A DNA stretch of 64,000 nucleotides from Emticicia sp. 21SJ11W-3 (lineage in GTDB: Bacteria > Bacteroidota > Bacteroidia > Cytophagales > Spirosomataceae), in NCBI RefSeq assembly GCF_024138715.1, contig NZ_CP092074.1, positions 3,162,001 through 3,226,000 on the forward strand, given 5' to 3'. Every line of letters begins with the position of its first letter. Position 1 is the first letter of the stretch. Below, piece by piece: positions 26,811 through 35,492 of this stretch. The translations under genes were made by a program, and so were the position numbers. The notes beneath the pieces were generated by a model. It had not been told where the DNA came from and did not search any database. It saw nothing but the letters and a program-made list of their open reading frames with translations.

Positions 26811-28910
26811 ATGCAACCTATTTTCCGCGAAATCACCATTTCCGCATCATTTCTCTATTTTTCCGTTTTCTTTATCCTATTCCTGCTCTATTTACTGCTA
26901 TTTTTCACTAAGAAAAACGCCATGCTGAGGGTGCTTTCGTGGCCCATTAAAAGAATCAGCAATGCCAATTTCAACAAACTGCTTGATAAATACTCATCAG
27001 ACGAGAACAAGGATTTCAAAGGAATCATGATTATTACCTATACGCTGCTGTATCTGTTTTTCTCGGCGTTTGTGCTAAAAATCATGTTTATATTCTTCAA
27101 ACAGTTGTTTATTGACAGTTCTACCATTACTACCACAGGCGGTAATGTGCAGCAATTTGTGCCGGGCGCCTTATATGAGTTACTGCTGCACATGGACCTG
27201 GCCGGTATCATCATCGGGTTTTTAGGTATTCTTTTCGGTATTATTATTGCGCTGATGGTTGACGGCGAAAACCGCAAAGAAAAAGAAGCAAGTTTTGCTA
27301 CCATTTACGACAAGAGCCATAATCTGCTCGAAAAAACAAACGCAATAGTAAAGAACTTTACGGCTGTACAGCCTAAATATACGCTCAGAGAAAGACTAGA
27401 CTCGCTGAAAAGCATTCTGGCGTTGAGCCTTGAAAACGAAGAAGAAAGCGAGTTGTATATCATGAGCTACTCGGCCGACCTCAACTACATGACCAGCCAT
27501 AATATGGAAGTAGTGCTGAACTCGTTTGCACAGGGTAATACCGATATCAGCAAATTAAGCCAGCTTGACTACCACAAGTATTACAGAAAAATAGACAAGC
27601 AAAATACTGAAATAAACGACCTGATTGAGAAACTGGTAACACGCTACCGCCAGAAGTCAGACTCCATACACATGGCTATTCTGAACACCAAAAAAGACGA
27701 CATTGAGTTTAGCCAGTACGAAAAATACCTTGAAAAAGGATTGGAAAGAGCCGATATTATTTACTACGACCAGTTTGGCGAAGAGGCGCTCAGCACCGGA
27801 AGTGTAAGCCTGAACGTGGAAGACGGCAACGTATATTATGCATTTGCCAAGGGTATTAACCTGGGCTTTGGCGAAACCATTGAAGAAAAACGTGAAGAAC
27901 TGAAAGAGTTTTTATATGCCAATAACCTGAGCCAGATAGACAAACTGGTTGACTGGGGCTACCTGCGCGAAAACATACATGAGTTTGACAGCATACCGTT
28001 TCAGTTTGTGCTCACCAAGTCTATCACAGGCACAACACCGTCTAAAGCCTTAATAACCCTTACCAATATAGATGCCCTGGGCAAAAACGGCGGTATTTTC
28101 AGCTACGAAACCACCGACCCTAAAACCCTGGCTAATCTGGTAAATATCTTTAATGCGTACAGCAAAAGCCAGGAGTCTCGCGACAACGACGCCCGCGCCA
28201 TTAAAGAAAGACGTGCCAAGTTCAGCAACCTGTTTAATGCCAACACCATTAACAGAAACAACATTGCCACTATACTTAAATACAAATTTATTGATACCGA
28301 CAACGACGATTTCTACCCCGGTGTGCCCAAAACCGATATTAAAACGGCGGTGGCTATCAGAGAGGCCTTCTACGAAACCCTGGGTATTATACCCCTGCCG
28401 GTGTATATTGGCGTAGGCGAAAAATACAAAAACGTAAAAGAATTAATAAAAACCAGAAAACCGGGTGTATACGTAGCCATCGGTATTTTTGGCAGCGACC
28501 AGAACCCGCCAACTGTAGCTGAGTACATCATCAACTCCGACAACTCGTTGCCGTTTGAGCTGGTGCGGAAATCTACCAGACCTAAGAAAATTGAATACAA
28601 AGACGAAAGCGAAAGAAACATTTTCTACGCCAAGTTTGCTGATAAATGGGTTGAGTATGAAGAAAAATGGGTGAACGACGATTGTGCCGACTATGGTATT
28701 ATTGCCAAACTAACCCTCGGAGACGACATCTCGGTGTTTATTATCGGTGGGTTGAACCACTACGGCACCGAAAAAATTGGCGCGTACCTGAGAGACTCTT
28801 GGGAAACCATTGCCGACGAAGTGGGCGACAACCAGTTCCTGTTCCTGTACGATATTCCGGAAAAACAATCAAGCGAACCTATCACGCTGAGAGAAAAAAG
28901 AATCTGGTAA
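26811..28910 (+). CDS. Large membrane-anchored protein of unknown function
   Basis: 699 residues. Three hydrophobic segments lie in the first ~155 residues (about 10-34, 74-96 and 131-153). A charged region with coiled-coil character follows (ENRKEKEASFATIYDKSHNLLEK), and then a long soluble C-terminal part beginning near 190. The sequence continues without internal repeats to KEKRIW-like LREKRIW. No catalytic motif recognised. It is monocistronic, with ~980 bp of non-coding DNA upstream and a strong terminator downstream. Confidence 0.8.
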   Translation: MQPIFREITISASFLYFSVFFILFLLYLLLFFTKKNAMLRVLSWPIKRISNANFNKLLDKYSSDENKDFKGIMIITYTLLYLFFSAFVLKIMFIFFKQLFIDSSTITTTGGNVQQFVPGALYELLLHMDLAGIIIGFLGILFGIIIALMVDGENRKEKEASFATIYDKSHNLLEKTNAIVKNFTAVQPKYTLRERLDSLKSILALSLENEEESELYIMSYSADLNYMTSHNMEVVLNSFAQGNTDISKLSQLDYHKYYRKIDKQNTEINDLIEKLVTRYRQKSDSIHMAILNTKKDDIEFSQYEKYLEKGLERADIIYYDQFGEEALSTGSVSLNVEDGNVYYAFAKGINLGFGETIEEKREELKEFLYANNLSQIDKLVDWGYLRENIHEFDSIPFQFVLTKSITGTTPSKALITLTNIDALGKNGGIFSYETTDPKTLANLVNIFNAYSKSQESRDNDARAIKERRAKFSNLFNANTINRNNIATILKYKFIDTDNDDFYPGVPKTDIKTAVAIREAFYETLGIIPLPVYIGVGEKYKNVKELIKTRKPGVYVAIGIFGSDQNPPTVAEYIINSDNSLPFELVRKSTRPKKIEYKDESERNIFYAKFADKWVEYEEKWVNDDCADYGIIAKLTLGDDISVFIIGGLNHYGTEKIGAYLRDSWETIADEVGDNQFLFLYDIPEKQSSEPITLREKRIW

Positions 28911-28933
28911 TAACCAGCCACCCGTGTTTCAGA

Positions 28934-28966
28934 AACCCTTTACCAGCCCCTTTGCCGGTAAAGGGT
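28934..28966 (+). terminator. Intrinsic terminator
   Basis: AACCCTTTACC/GGTAAAGGGTT stem. A second palindrome (TGTTTACAAG/CTTGTAAACA) lies just after, at 28970-28992, followed by CAACCTTTTT. Ends the 699-residue gene. Confidence 0.75.
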
Positions 28967-29280
28967 TTCATGTTTACAAGCCCTTGTAAACAACCTTTTT
29001 CAGGCTTGCATTTTACGTAGCTGTGTTCGTATATATGCTACGTTCACCTATGCGTGCAAATGCAACACCATTGCGGAAAAAAATATTCTTAAAAGTTCAT
29101 TATTGTTCCTGCAAGTGCGCAAATGAGCCTTGTCCTTTAAGATGTTACTACTAATTTTGAGAGCGTACTAAACCTTTTTTAAAATAATTTTTCACGGCTG
29201 GGTGCTTTGTTGTCAGAGGCGTCATTAAACGCTTTTGGCCTGGCCTTGCAAAACCCAATTTCTACATAACACTATAAAAT

Positions 29281-29922
29281 ATGAACTCGGCTAAAAAAGT
29301 CAATCACGGAAAATCTCTGTCATTACTGTTTATATCATTTTGCTCGGGTTTTACAAGTTTCCATTATCAGGCTGTGTGCTCACAATACCTGTTTGCACAT
29401 CATGGCTTTAGAACCTACAATTTTCAGATGTCGCTGGTGGCATTTTTGCTTAGTTGCCCACTGGGTTATCTGATGGCTAAACGGGTGCTTTTTAGCATCG
29501 GAAACCACTCTTTATTGCTGATGATTACCATTTTTGAAATTTTCTTTATTACTTTTGCTGTGTTTAGCAAAAATATTATGTGTAGTGGTGCGGTGTCTGC
29601 CATCCTTTTACCATTGCTCCGTTTGTTTGAGGCCAGCCTGCTTTATATCATTTCGTTAGCACTGCTGCCTTTATTAATGAGTACCTCTGTTGCTTTGCTG
29701 TCCAGAATTTTTGAAGATGCCGATGCGTCTACCCCAAAAACATTGTATCTGTGGTTCATAACAGGTTCCGTAACCAGCCTGTTTTTTTCGCAGGTATTAA
29801 GGCTAAACCTGATGGGGCTTGAAAATTCTCTTTACCTCTGTGCCTTTTTGAATTTTTCCTGTATTTTAATTTTGCTGATTCATTACAGTTTTACCCAGAA
29901 CAGAAATCAAACTGGCAGGTAA
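29281..29922 (+). CDS. Polytopic membrane protein of unknown function
   Basis: 213 residues, mostly hydrophobic, with about six predicted helices (starting near 12, 48, 72, 98, 125 and 180). A Lys-rich N-terminus (MNSAKKVNHGKS) probably stays cytoplasmic. The layout resembles a half-size transporter-like fold, but no signature motif is seen. An XRE-type regulator gene lies 184 bp downstream on the same strand. Confidence 0.65.
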   Translation: MNSAKKVNHGKSLSLLFISFCSGFTSFHYQAVCSQYLFAHHGFRTYNFQMSLVAFLLSCPLGYLMAKRVLFSIGNHSLLLMITIFEIFFITFAVFSKNIMCSGAVSAILLPLLRLFEASLLYIISLALLPLLMSTSVALLSRIFEDADASTPKTLYLWFITGSVTSLFFSQVLRLNLMGLENSLYLCAFLNFSCILILLIHYSFTQNRNQTGR

Positions 29923-30106
29923 TTTGTATGGGTTGTCTGGTGCTATCCTTTATAACATGAAGCTATTCTGATTTTTTTACCGGCAAGCCAGTAGACGGAT
30001 TGCTGAAACATCGAGTAACTATGTGCTAGTATTTTACGGCAGATTTTTTTACCTGCCTGTAAAGCAAGATAGCCTTAGAATGACGAACTATATTAAAACT
30101 TAAAGT

Positions 30107-30475
30107 ATGTTGATAGGAAACAGGCTAAGGAAATTGCGTGAGTTAAGGAATTACACGCAAGAATATGTAGCTAAGGCACTGAACATGACTGCCACAGGGT
30201 ATGGTAAAATAGAAAGAGATGAGTCGGAGGTATCGTTTCAGAAACTCAGAAAAATTGCGGAAATACTGGATATTCAACTGGAAGACATCCTGAATTTTAA
30301 CGAAAACATGGTGTTTAATGTTAAAAACAGACAGGGCGCCGCAGAGAATGAAATACCAGGTGCTAACCCCGGGCTGGCAGATTCTGAAAAACGGCTATAT
30401 GAACAAATCATTGAACAGCTAAGGCAAGAAAACACCTACCTAAAAACAATCATAGACAGGCTGCAACTTAAATGA
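30107..30475 (+). CDS. XRE-family helix-turn-helix regulator
   Basis: 122 residues. The N-terminal HTH (LRKLRELRNYTQEYVAKALNMTATGYGKIERDESEVSFQKLRKIAEILDI, residues 7-56) is a canonical Cro/CI-type domain. The C-terminal part ends in a predicted coiled coil (LYEQIIEQLRQENTYLKTIIDRLQ) suited to dimerisation. Target unknown. Confidence 0.88.
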   Translation: MLIGNRLRKLRELRNYTQEYVAKALNMTATGYGKIERDESEVSFQKLRKIAEILDIQLEDILNFNENMVFNVKNRQGAAENEIPGANPGLADSEKRLYEQIIEQLRQENTYLKTIIDRLQLK

Positions 30476-30687
30476 AGCCGCAGGTTTTTACCGCAGTTTC
30501 GGTGTATTCAAATTAAAAAATTCCGGATTGCATTGCGTTGTCCCAACCAATTTCAGTGTCAATCCAGCAGAGTATCACTTCGGTAAATCCTTCCACACCT
30601 TTCAGCCCCACCGGGCAATTTGCACCAACTTACCTTTTAAACGGCCTTTTTTTAGGCCTGGCCTTGCATTTGCTGCAATGGAAGCAA

Positions 30688-31134
30688 TTAAAGTATTCTT
30701 CTGAACTTACGCTTAACACTGGCAGAAGAGCGAAAACAATCTTTTATAAGGCCTAGCAACTCAGGCTTTAACTGCCCGATAATGTCATAATCAATACCTT
30801 CAACCGGATAAATGTCATACAGAATGGCTTCGTCATACGCATCAATCTGGCTGCCATACAAAAATGTTGGTAAGGGGAAGCCCCAGCCAGTAGTAGTTAC
30901 AGCAGATTGCGGCTTTATAAAAAAGCAATTGAAGTTAAACTCTGCCAACTCAATACAAGTATGATGGTCATAATCTTGCCAGACAGACGGCACAAAATCT
31001 TTACTGGAAGGTAAAGTAGCCAGAATAAGCATCGAATCGATTCGTTTCAGAACAATAAAATATTTGCTCTTGGAATCGCTTCCGTTTTTAAAACGGAAAT
31101 CATTGTAGTATAAAATAAGACCTTCCTGAAACAC
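30688..31134 (-). CDS. Candidate toxin partner of Panacea-domain antitoxin
   Basis: 148 residues; the sequence itself is not one I recognise. It opens with a β-rich segment (GLILYYNDFRFKNGSDSKSKYFIVLK) reminiscent of small SH3-barrel PemK/MazF-like toxins, and ends in a basic helix (VKRKFRRIL). It starts 5 bp after the stop of a Panacea (SocA-like) domain gene, the arrangement typical of PanAT toxin-antitoxin pairs, in which toxins are extremely varied. The toxin role is inferred from position. Confidence 0.55.
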   Translation of the reverse strand: MFQEGLILYYNDFRFKNGSDSKSKYFIVLKRIDSMLILATLPSSKDFVPSVWQDYDHHTCIELAEFNFNCFFIKPQSAVTTTGWGFPLPTFLYGSQIDAYDEAILYDIYPVEGIDYDIIGQLKPELLGLIKDCFRSSASVKRKFRRIL

Positions 31135-31139
31135 AGCAA

Positions 31140-31739
31140 TCAGAATTTTAAGGAACGGCTAACTTCAACAAATTCGGTTTGTTCTAAATAGCGCGTATAT
31201 TTTTGTTGGTCACTTAACAGTAATTGAGAAAAATCTATTTCAATTGCTGTACTATTCATTGAATCGTTTTCAAAGTATTCAAGCACACCGTTATCTTTGG
31301 CTGCCTTGTGCCAAAGGCCATGCTCACGATGGGTTAGTTTTACCAGTTCTTCTGCACTTACGTTCTTAAATTTTTCAGTTATAAAATCCAGCAATTCAAT
31401 TTCATTGTCTGAAAACTCATCATCTACAAACCCCTTGCGCGCGCTTATTGTAGTTGTGCCATTTACAACAGTACTGTCAATGTAGCTATCAAATAGCGTA
31501 GGCTCAGAGCCTGACGATAAATCAATGAAAATATCTTTGGCAACGGGGCCGAACTTCCAGACCTGAAAACTTAAATTAAGAAATGGCATTCCGTATTTTT
31601 TCACCGACGACTCCTCAAGCAGATAAAGCAATTTAAGCAGCTTTGTTCTTGAGAGTGGCTGTATGCGCTGCGCCATATAAATCATAGAGTTACCTATTTT
31701 ATCCAAGTCTGCTCTGGTATAAGGGGCTACAACTTTCAT
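31140..31739 (-). CDS. Panacea-domain (SocA-like, DUF4065) putative antitoxin
   Basis: About 199 residues from ATG 31739. The N-terminal region (ADLDKIGNSMIYMAQRIQPLSRTKLLKLLYLLEE ... FQVWKFGPVAKDIFIDL) matches the Panacea/SocA pattern: a helix with LTKLKLxKLLYL-like spacing, then Y/F-x-x-W-x-x-GP-V. A -7 box (TATATTTG at 31767-31774) sits so close to upstream ATGs at 31778 and 31763 that the 31739 start is favoured. Known Panacea proteins neutralise cognate toxins, often through hydrophobic contacts. It is followed by the candidate toxin gene. Confidence 0.75.
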   Translation of the reverse strand: MKVVAPYTRADLDKIGNSMIYMAQRIQPLSRTKLLKLLYLLEESSVKKYGMPFLNLSFQVWKFGPVAKDIFIDLSSGSEPTLFDSYIDSTVVNGTTTISARKGFVDDEFSDNEIELLDFITEKFKNVSAEELVKLTHREHGLWHKAAKDNGVLEYFENDSMNSTAIEIDFSQLLLSDQQKYTRYLEQTEFVEVSRSLKF

Positions 31740-31766
31740 AGCGCTATTGATGGGGGAAGTCATATA

Positions 31767-31774
31767 CAAATATA
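31767..31774 (-). promoter_or_regulatory. Bacteroidota -7 element before the Panacea operon
   Basis: TATATTTG fits TAnnTTTG exactly on the minus strand. No good TTTG -33 box is present at 19-20 bp. It sets the likely transcription start a few bases before 31760. Confidence 0.5.
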
Positions 31775-31878
31775 ACAATAATCAGCCTTAAAAATTTCAA
31801 TTCCGAACAATTTTTAAGTTTTCATTCTTTCTGCTAATGCTTTTGCCTTGCTGCCTTTTTTTAGGCCTGGCCTACCCT

Positions 31879-32604
31879 TTATTTAAAATGTTCTATCAGC
31901 TCGCGGCGGTAGGTAAGCCCGATGGGCAACGAAACGTCATGAATAAACAAGGCATTACCGCTGATGCGCGTAATGCGCCTCACCGCCACCAGGTAAGACT
32001 TATGCACCCGCACAAACTGCCCGGCTGGCAAGCGCTGGTCCAGCTCGGTTAAGGTAAGGGCTGTCAGGTAAATTTGGGTATCGGTAAAAATCTTTACATA
32101 ATTACCCCAGCTTTGGGCATACTTAATGTCGTTGGTTTCAATCCGCATCCAGTCGCCGTCTACCCTTATCATTATAGAGGCATCAGGCACAACCGCGGGT
32201 AAGGCCTGAGTGGCTCTGTCGGGCAGGCCAAACAAATAAAAGGCCTTGTCTACGGCTTTCAGAAAGCGCGCAAGCTGAATAGGCTTCAGCAAATAATCAA
32301 CCACATCGTAGCAATAGCTTTCAAGGGCGTAGTCAGAATAAGCCGTCGTAAAAATAACCAGCGGCTTTTGTTTCAGGGTGTTCAGCATTTCAAGCCCGCT
32401 CATTTGGGGCATGTTAATATCCAGAAAAACCAGGTCTACGGGTGCCTGGTGCATCAGGTTAATGGCCTCAATGGCGTTTTCGCAACTACCGGCCAGCTCA
32501 AGCCTGTCTACCTGTGCCACATAATGCTGCAATACCAGATGCGCGCCGCGTTCGTCGTCAACAATTATACATTTCAGTGTTTTGGGCAATACCGGGTCAG
32601 TCAT
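31879..32604 (-). CDS. LytTR-family response regulator
   Basis: 241 residues. The receiver domain (residues 10-125) carries IIVDDE (acidic pocket), VFLDINMP (phospho-acceptor Asp) and LLKPIQ (conserved Lys). The C-terminal LytTR DNA-binding domain shows DIKYAQSWGNYVKIF and FVRVHKSYLVAVRRI. It overlaps the histidine-kinase gene by 8 bp, so the two form a two-component pair in one operon. Targets unknown; such pairs often act locally. Confidence 0.92.
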   Translation of the reverse strand: MTDPVLPKTLKCIIVDDERGAHLVLQHYVAQVDRLELAGSCENAIEAINLMHQAPVDLVFLDINMPQMSGLEMLNTLKQKPLVIFTTAYSDYALESYCYDVVDYLLKPIQLARFLKAVDKAFYLFGLPDRATQALPAVVPDASIMIRVDGDWMRIETNDIKYAQSWGNYVKIFTDTQIYLTALTLTELDQRLPAGQFVRVHKSYLVAVRRITRISGNALFIHDVSLPIGLTYRRELIEHFK

Positions 32605-33631
32605 GTAGGTCGGGGGTTAGTTGAAGGCGAAGCAAAGTATGGTACTGGCATTCGGTTTCGTGCATATCAAGCCTGAACCGCCCGGTATAAAAGGCTTCAA
32701 GGCGTTTCAGGGTATTGGGTATGCCCACCCCGGTAGAAACCAGCCGGGGCCTGCGCGCCGGTATAGAATTGAGGATATCAAGCACCAGCACCTGCCCGGC
32801 AAGGGTAATAGTAATGCTCACAAAGCAATTCTTAATGGCGCCGCTGCTATGTTTAAAGGCGTTTTCTATCAGCGGCAGCAGCAGCAAAGGCACTATATAA
32901 TGCGGTGTGCCGGTATGTGTAGGGTAAACATAATTAAGCGTGCAGCGTTGGCCGATGCGCTCTTTTTCAAGATGTATATAGCTGGTGAGGTACGCAAGCT
33001 CGTCGCTTAGTTTTACCTGTTTCTTTGAGGCCGACTCTACCTGATACCGCATCAGTTGCGACAACTGCATGATCATATCGGGCATCCGGGCAGGCTCTTT
33101 TATGCTGATACCGTACAGATTGTTAAGCGTATTGAACAAAAAATGCGGATTAAGCTGCGCCTGCAGTAGTTTGGTCTGGGCTTCGCTCAGTTGCAGCAGC
33201 TGATTACTGCTTCTGATTTGCTGGCGGTAAAAATACTCAAGCAAAAAAACGGCCTCCATGGTAATGATACTGCCAGAGGTAGTAGCCAGATAAAGCAGCC
33301 CCATTTTTACCGGATTCTGGTTTTGATGAAACTCCCGAAAAAACCAGAGGTAGTCGGCCAGATACAATACCGCGCTGCCAGCCAGCAACACCACCATCGA
33401 CACCACCAGAAACCGGTTAAACTGCCCGCTTTTAAAAAAAGGAAAAACAAATATGCGGTAAAAAACAGCCATGGCATAGAGCATCAGAAAATGCAGAAAA
33501 CCAATGGTGATTTCTTCAACCGACGAAAGGAAGTTCCAGCGGCTGATAGACATCAATATAAAGAAACCCCAGAAAAACAGCAGTTCTCTTACCCAGTCTA
33601 TTTTTTTTAATTTTATGCCTGCGTGCAACAT
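32597..33631 (-). CDS. LytS/YehU-type sensor histidine kinase
   Basis: 344 residues from ATG 33631 (MLHAGIKLKKIDW); an in-frame ATG at 33727 would extend it. Four hydrophobic helices in the N-terminal half form the sensor. The His_kinase domain follows with LNPHFLFNTLNNLYG (phosphorylated His), and the C-terminal ATPase part has PLIENAFKHSSG and STGVGIPNTLKRL. It is co-transcribed with the LytTR regulator through an 8-bp overlap. Confidence 0.9.
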   Translation of the reverse strand: MLHAGIKLKKIDWVRELLFFWGFFILMSISRWNFLSSVEEITIGFLHFLMLYAMAVFYRIFVFPFFKSGQFNRFLVVSMVVLLAGSAVLYLADYLWFFREFHQNQNPVKMGLLYLATTSGSIITMEAVFLLEYFYRQQIRSSNQLLQLSEAQTKLLQAQLNPHFLFNTLNNLYGISIKEPARMPDMIMQLSQLMRYQVESASKKQVKLSDELAYLTSYIHLEKERIGQRCTLNYVYPTHTGTPHYIVPLLLLPLIENAFKHSSGAIKNCFVSITITLAGQVLVLDILNSIPARRPRLVSTGVGIPNTLKRLEAFYTGRFRLDMHETECQYHTLLRLQLTPDLHD

Positions 33632-33812
33632 TTTTTTTGGAGTTTCAACAAAAGAAAAAAAATCATGATTTGTTACCAAAAACAAATGACAAACCCAGTT
33701 CATCACAAATATTAGCGGGTTTATCACTCATTTTTCCGGCAAAAGGTTTTATAAATTACCTTAGCTGGCAATAATTAAGTAATATTTAATATTTTTTTAA
33801 GGTTGTTTCTAT

Positions 33813-33820
33813 TATATTTG
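33813..33820 (+). promoter_or_regulatory. Bacteroidota -7-like element, plus strand
   Basis: TATATTTG matches TAnnTTTG. No clear TTTG lies 19-20 bp upstream. It is the only promoter-like element before the orphan terminator at 34081. Confidence 0.35.
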
Positions 33821-33825
33821 TAGAA

Positions 33826-34107
33826 ATGACACTTATTCTTTTCCGGCTTTACCCAAGCCATAGTACCATCGGCTGCGACAAATATAAATGAAAAAGTTAT
33901 TGACTTATCCGCACCAGCCAAAAACTGTCACGAACGTCAATCCATAAAAACAAAAAAGATGAAATTATTTTTCATCAGTTATCAGTGTTTTATTTAGCCA
34001 TGAACAAAAGATATTGCGGGTATGTAAATACCCCTGAAGACGTTAGATTCTACATGAATCTTTCATACGCTTGTAGCAAAAAGCCCCTTAATTTAGGGGC
34101 TTTTTTG
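33826..34107 (+). ncRNA. Candidate small transcript ending at an orphan terminator
   Basis: A strong plus-strand terminator (34081-34107) has no annotated plus-strand gene before it; the preceding gene is on the minus strand. A -7-like box at 33813 would start a transcript of about 280 nt. The only open frame, from ATG 34000, runs through the terminator hairpin and so is doubtful. An unknown small RNA is one explanation; termination of stray antisense transcription is another. Confidence 0.35.
34081..34107 (+). terminator. Intrinsic terminator with no assigned gene
   Basis: AAGCCCCT/AGGGGCTT stem with 6-nt loop followed by TTTTTG, 50 bp before the hydrolase gene at 34159. Confidence 0.8.
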
Positions 34108-34158
34108 TTGGTATTTTTCCAAAAACTATCTATATTTTATCTTTGTAATTAAAAAACG

Positions 34159-34722
34159 ATGAAAAACAGAAAAGCCTTACTAGTGATTGATATGCAGAAA
34201 GGTTCGTTTACTGCATTAACTCCGCGGCACGACACCGATGGGGTGGTTCAAAGAATAAATTTAATGGCTGAGGCTTTTCGTACCTATGGTTTGCCTGTAT
34301 TTTTTATTCAGCACGATGGAACCCACTCCGGCAACTTTGTACCCCATACAACAGAGTGGGAATTGTTGGACGACTTAAAAGTGGAAGCCGGTGATATTCT
34401 GATTGACAAATACGCAAATGATGTTTTTTACAGGTCTGAACTTCAATCGCAACTGGATCAATGTTTGGTTGATGAGCTGATAATTTCGGGCTGCGCTACA
34501 GACTTCTGCATAGAATCAACGGTGCAATCGGCATTAACACGCGATTATAAGATAACAGTGGTTGAAGATGGCCACACTACGGGCGAAAGGCCCCACTTAA
34601 AAGCAGTGCAGGTAATTGAGCATTATAACTGGGTCTGGAAAAACATGATTCCTACTAAGGGCACTGTAAATGTCATGCCTCACCGGGCGATATTAGATGA
34701 ATTGGCAGGTACCAGCCGATAG
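34159..34722 (+). CDS. Isochorismatase-family cysteine hydrolase
   Basis: 187 residues with the Asp-Lys-Cys triad of the family. LLVIDMQKGSF gives Asp at about residue 11. A Lys lies in the ILIDKYANDVFY segment, and ISGCATDFCIESTVQSA gives the catalytic Cys and the following cis-peptide region. The length is normal for cysteine hydrolases such as YcaC- or nicotinamidase-like enzymes. Substrate cannot be decided. Flanked by terminators on both sides, so monocistronic. Confidence 0.9.
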   Translation: MKNRKALLVIDMQKGSFTALTPRHDTDGVVQRINLMAEAFRTYGLPVFFIQHDGTHSGNFVPHTTEWELLDDLKVEAGDILIDKYANDVFYRSELQSQLDQCLVDELIISGCATDFCIESTVQSALTRDYKITVVEDGHTTGERPHLKAVQVIEHYNWVWKNMIPTKGTVNVMPHRAILDELAGTSR

Positions 34723-34734
34723 ATTATAAAATTA

Positions 34735-34771
34735 GCAGGGCTTATTGCCGTGTTGGTTGCAATAAGCCCTG
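34735..34771. terminator. Bidirectional intrinsic terminator
   Basis: AGGGCTTATTGC/GCAATAAGCCCT long stem between convergent genes. Confidence 0.85.
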
Positions 34772-34790
34772 TTAAAGTACCTGAAGATGC

Positions 34791-35432
34791 TTATTTTCTG
34801 GCCACAACAGTCATCATTAACTCAATGTTATCAGATACAACCTGGTCGGCGGCTATATCATAAAACCTGCCTGAATTATACCTGATGCCCCATTCGGTGC
34901 GGTCAATCACCAGTTTGCCATCTGCCTTTAAAACTCCGTCGGCTAATGTCATTTTTGCCGGAAAACTAACCGTGCGCGTAACACCCTTAATGGTCAGTTT
35001 ACCTTTTACTTCCAGCGTTTTTCCGGCTGCAGGCGTTACGCCCGTAATAACAAATGCAGCGGTGGGGAATTTCTCGACATCAAAATAATCGGCCGATTTT
35101 AAGTGAAACACGGGGCTGTTTTTATGCTGCTTGTCTTTATAGACCATTGATTTCATGTCTATTACCACTTTGCCACCCACCAGTTTGCCATTATCTGTTA
35201 TCATTTCTCCACCCGACGGATACACATACCCGGCGTGGTCTTCGCCGGTGTCTAGCAGCAAGGAGCCGCGCCAGGTTACAAAACTTGCTTTGGTATCAAT
35301 TATAAACTTTTGCGCCGACGCCCCATAGCTGCCCGCGGTGCTGCCGGTTTCATCATGCGCAGTCTGGCCGCAAGCCAGGCACCCCAAAGCAAACATAAAA
35401 ACCAGACACGCAAATAATAGCTTGTTTTTCAT
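34791..35432 (-). CDS. YceI-family lipocalin-like lipoprotein
   Basis: 213 residues. Signal and lipobox (CLAC, Cys 21) precede a YceI domain starting KFIIDTKASFVTWRG and ending with DNIELMMTVVARK. Conserved internal blocks are SADYFDVEKFPTAAFVITGV and the GKLTIKGVTRTVSFPAKM strand. YceI proteins bind polyisoprenoid lipids in a β-barrel. Upstream on the same strand is the BNR-repeat protein gene, 60 bp away. Confidence 0.9.
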   Translation of the reverse strand: MKNKLLFACLVFMFALGCLACGQTAHDETGSTAGSYGASAQKFIIDTKASFVTWRGSLLLDTGEDHAGYVYPSGGEMITDNGKLVGGKVVIDMKSMVYKDKQHKNSPVFHLKSADYFDVEKFPTAAFVITGVTPAAGKTLEVKGKLTIKGVTRTVSFPAKMTLADGVLKADGKLVIDRTEWGIRYNSGRFYDIAADQVVSDNIELMMTVVARK

Positions 35433-35492
35433 AGTTCAGAAACACAATTGAGCAATAATGAATGATTTTAAACCAGTCGGGTTTACCCTTGC

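Noticed and set aside
30538-30756. Plus-strand open frame after the XRE gene
   Set aside because: Overlaps the 3' end of the candidate toxin gene on the other strand and passes through a hairpin-like GGCCTTTTTTTAGGCC tract.
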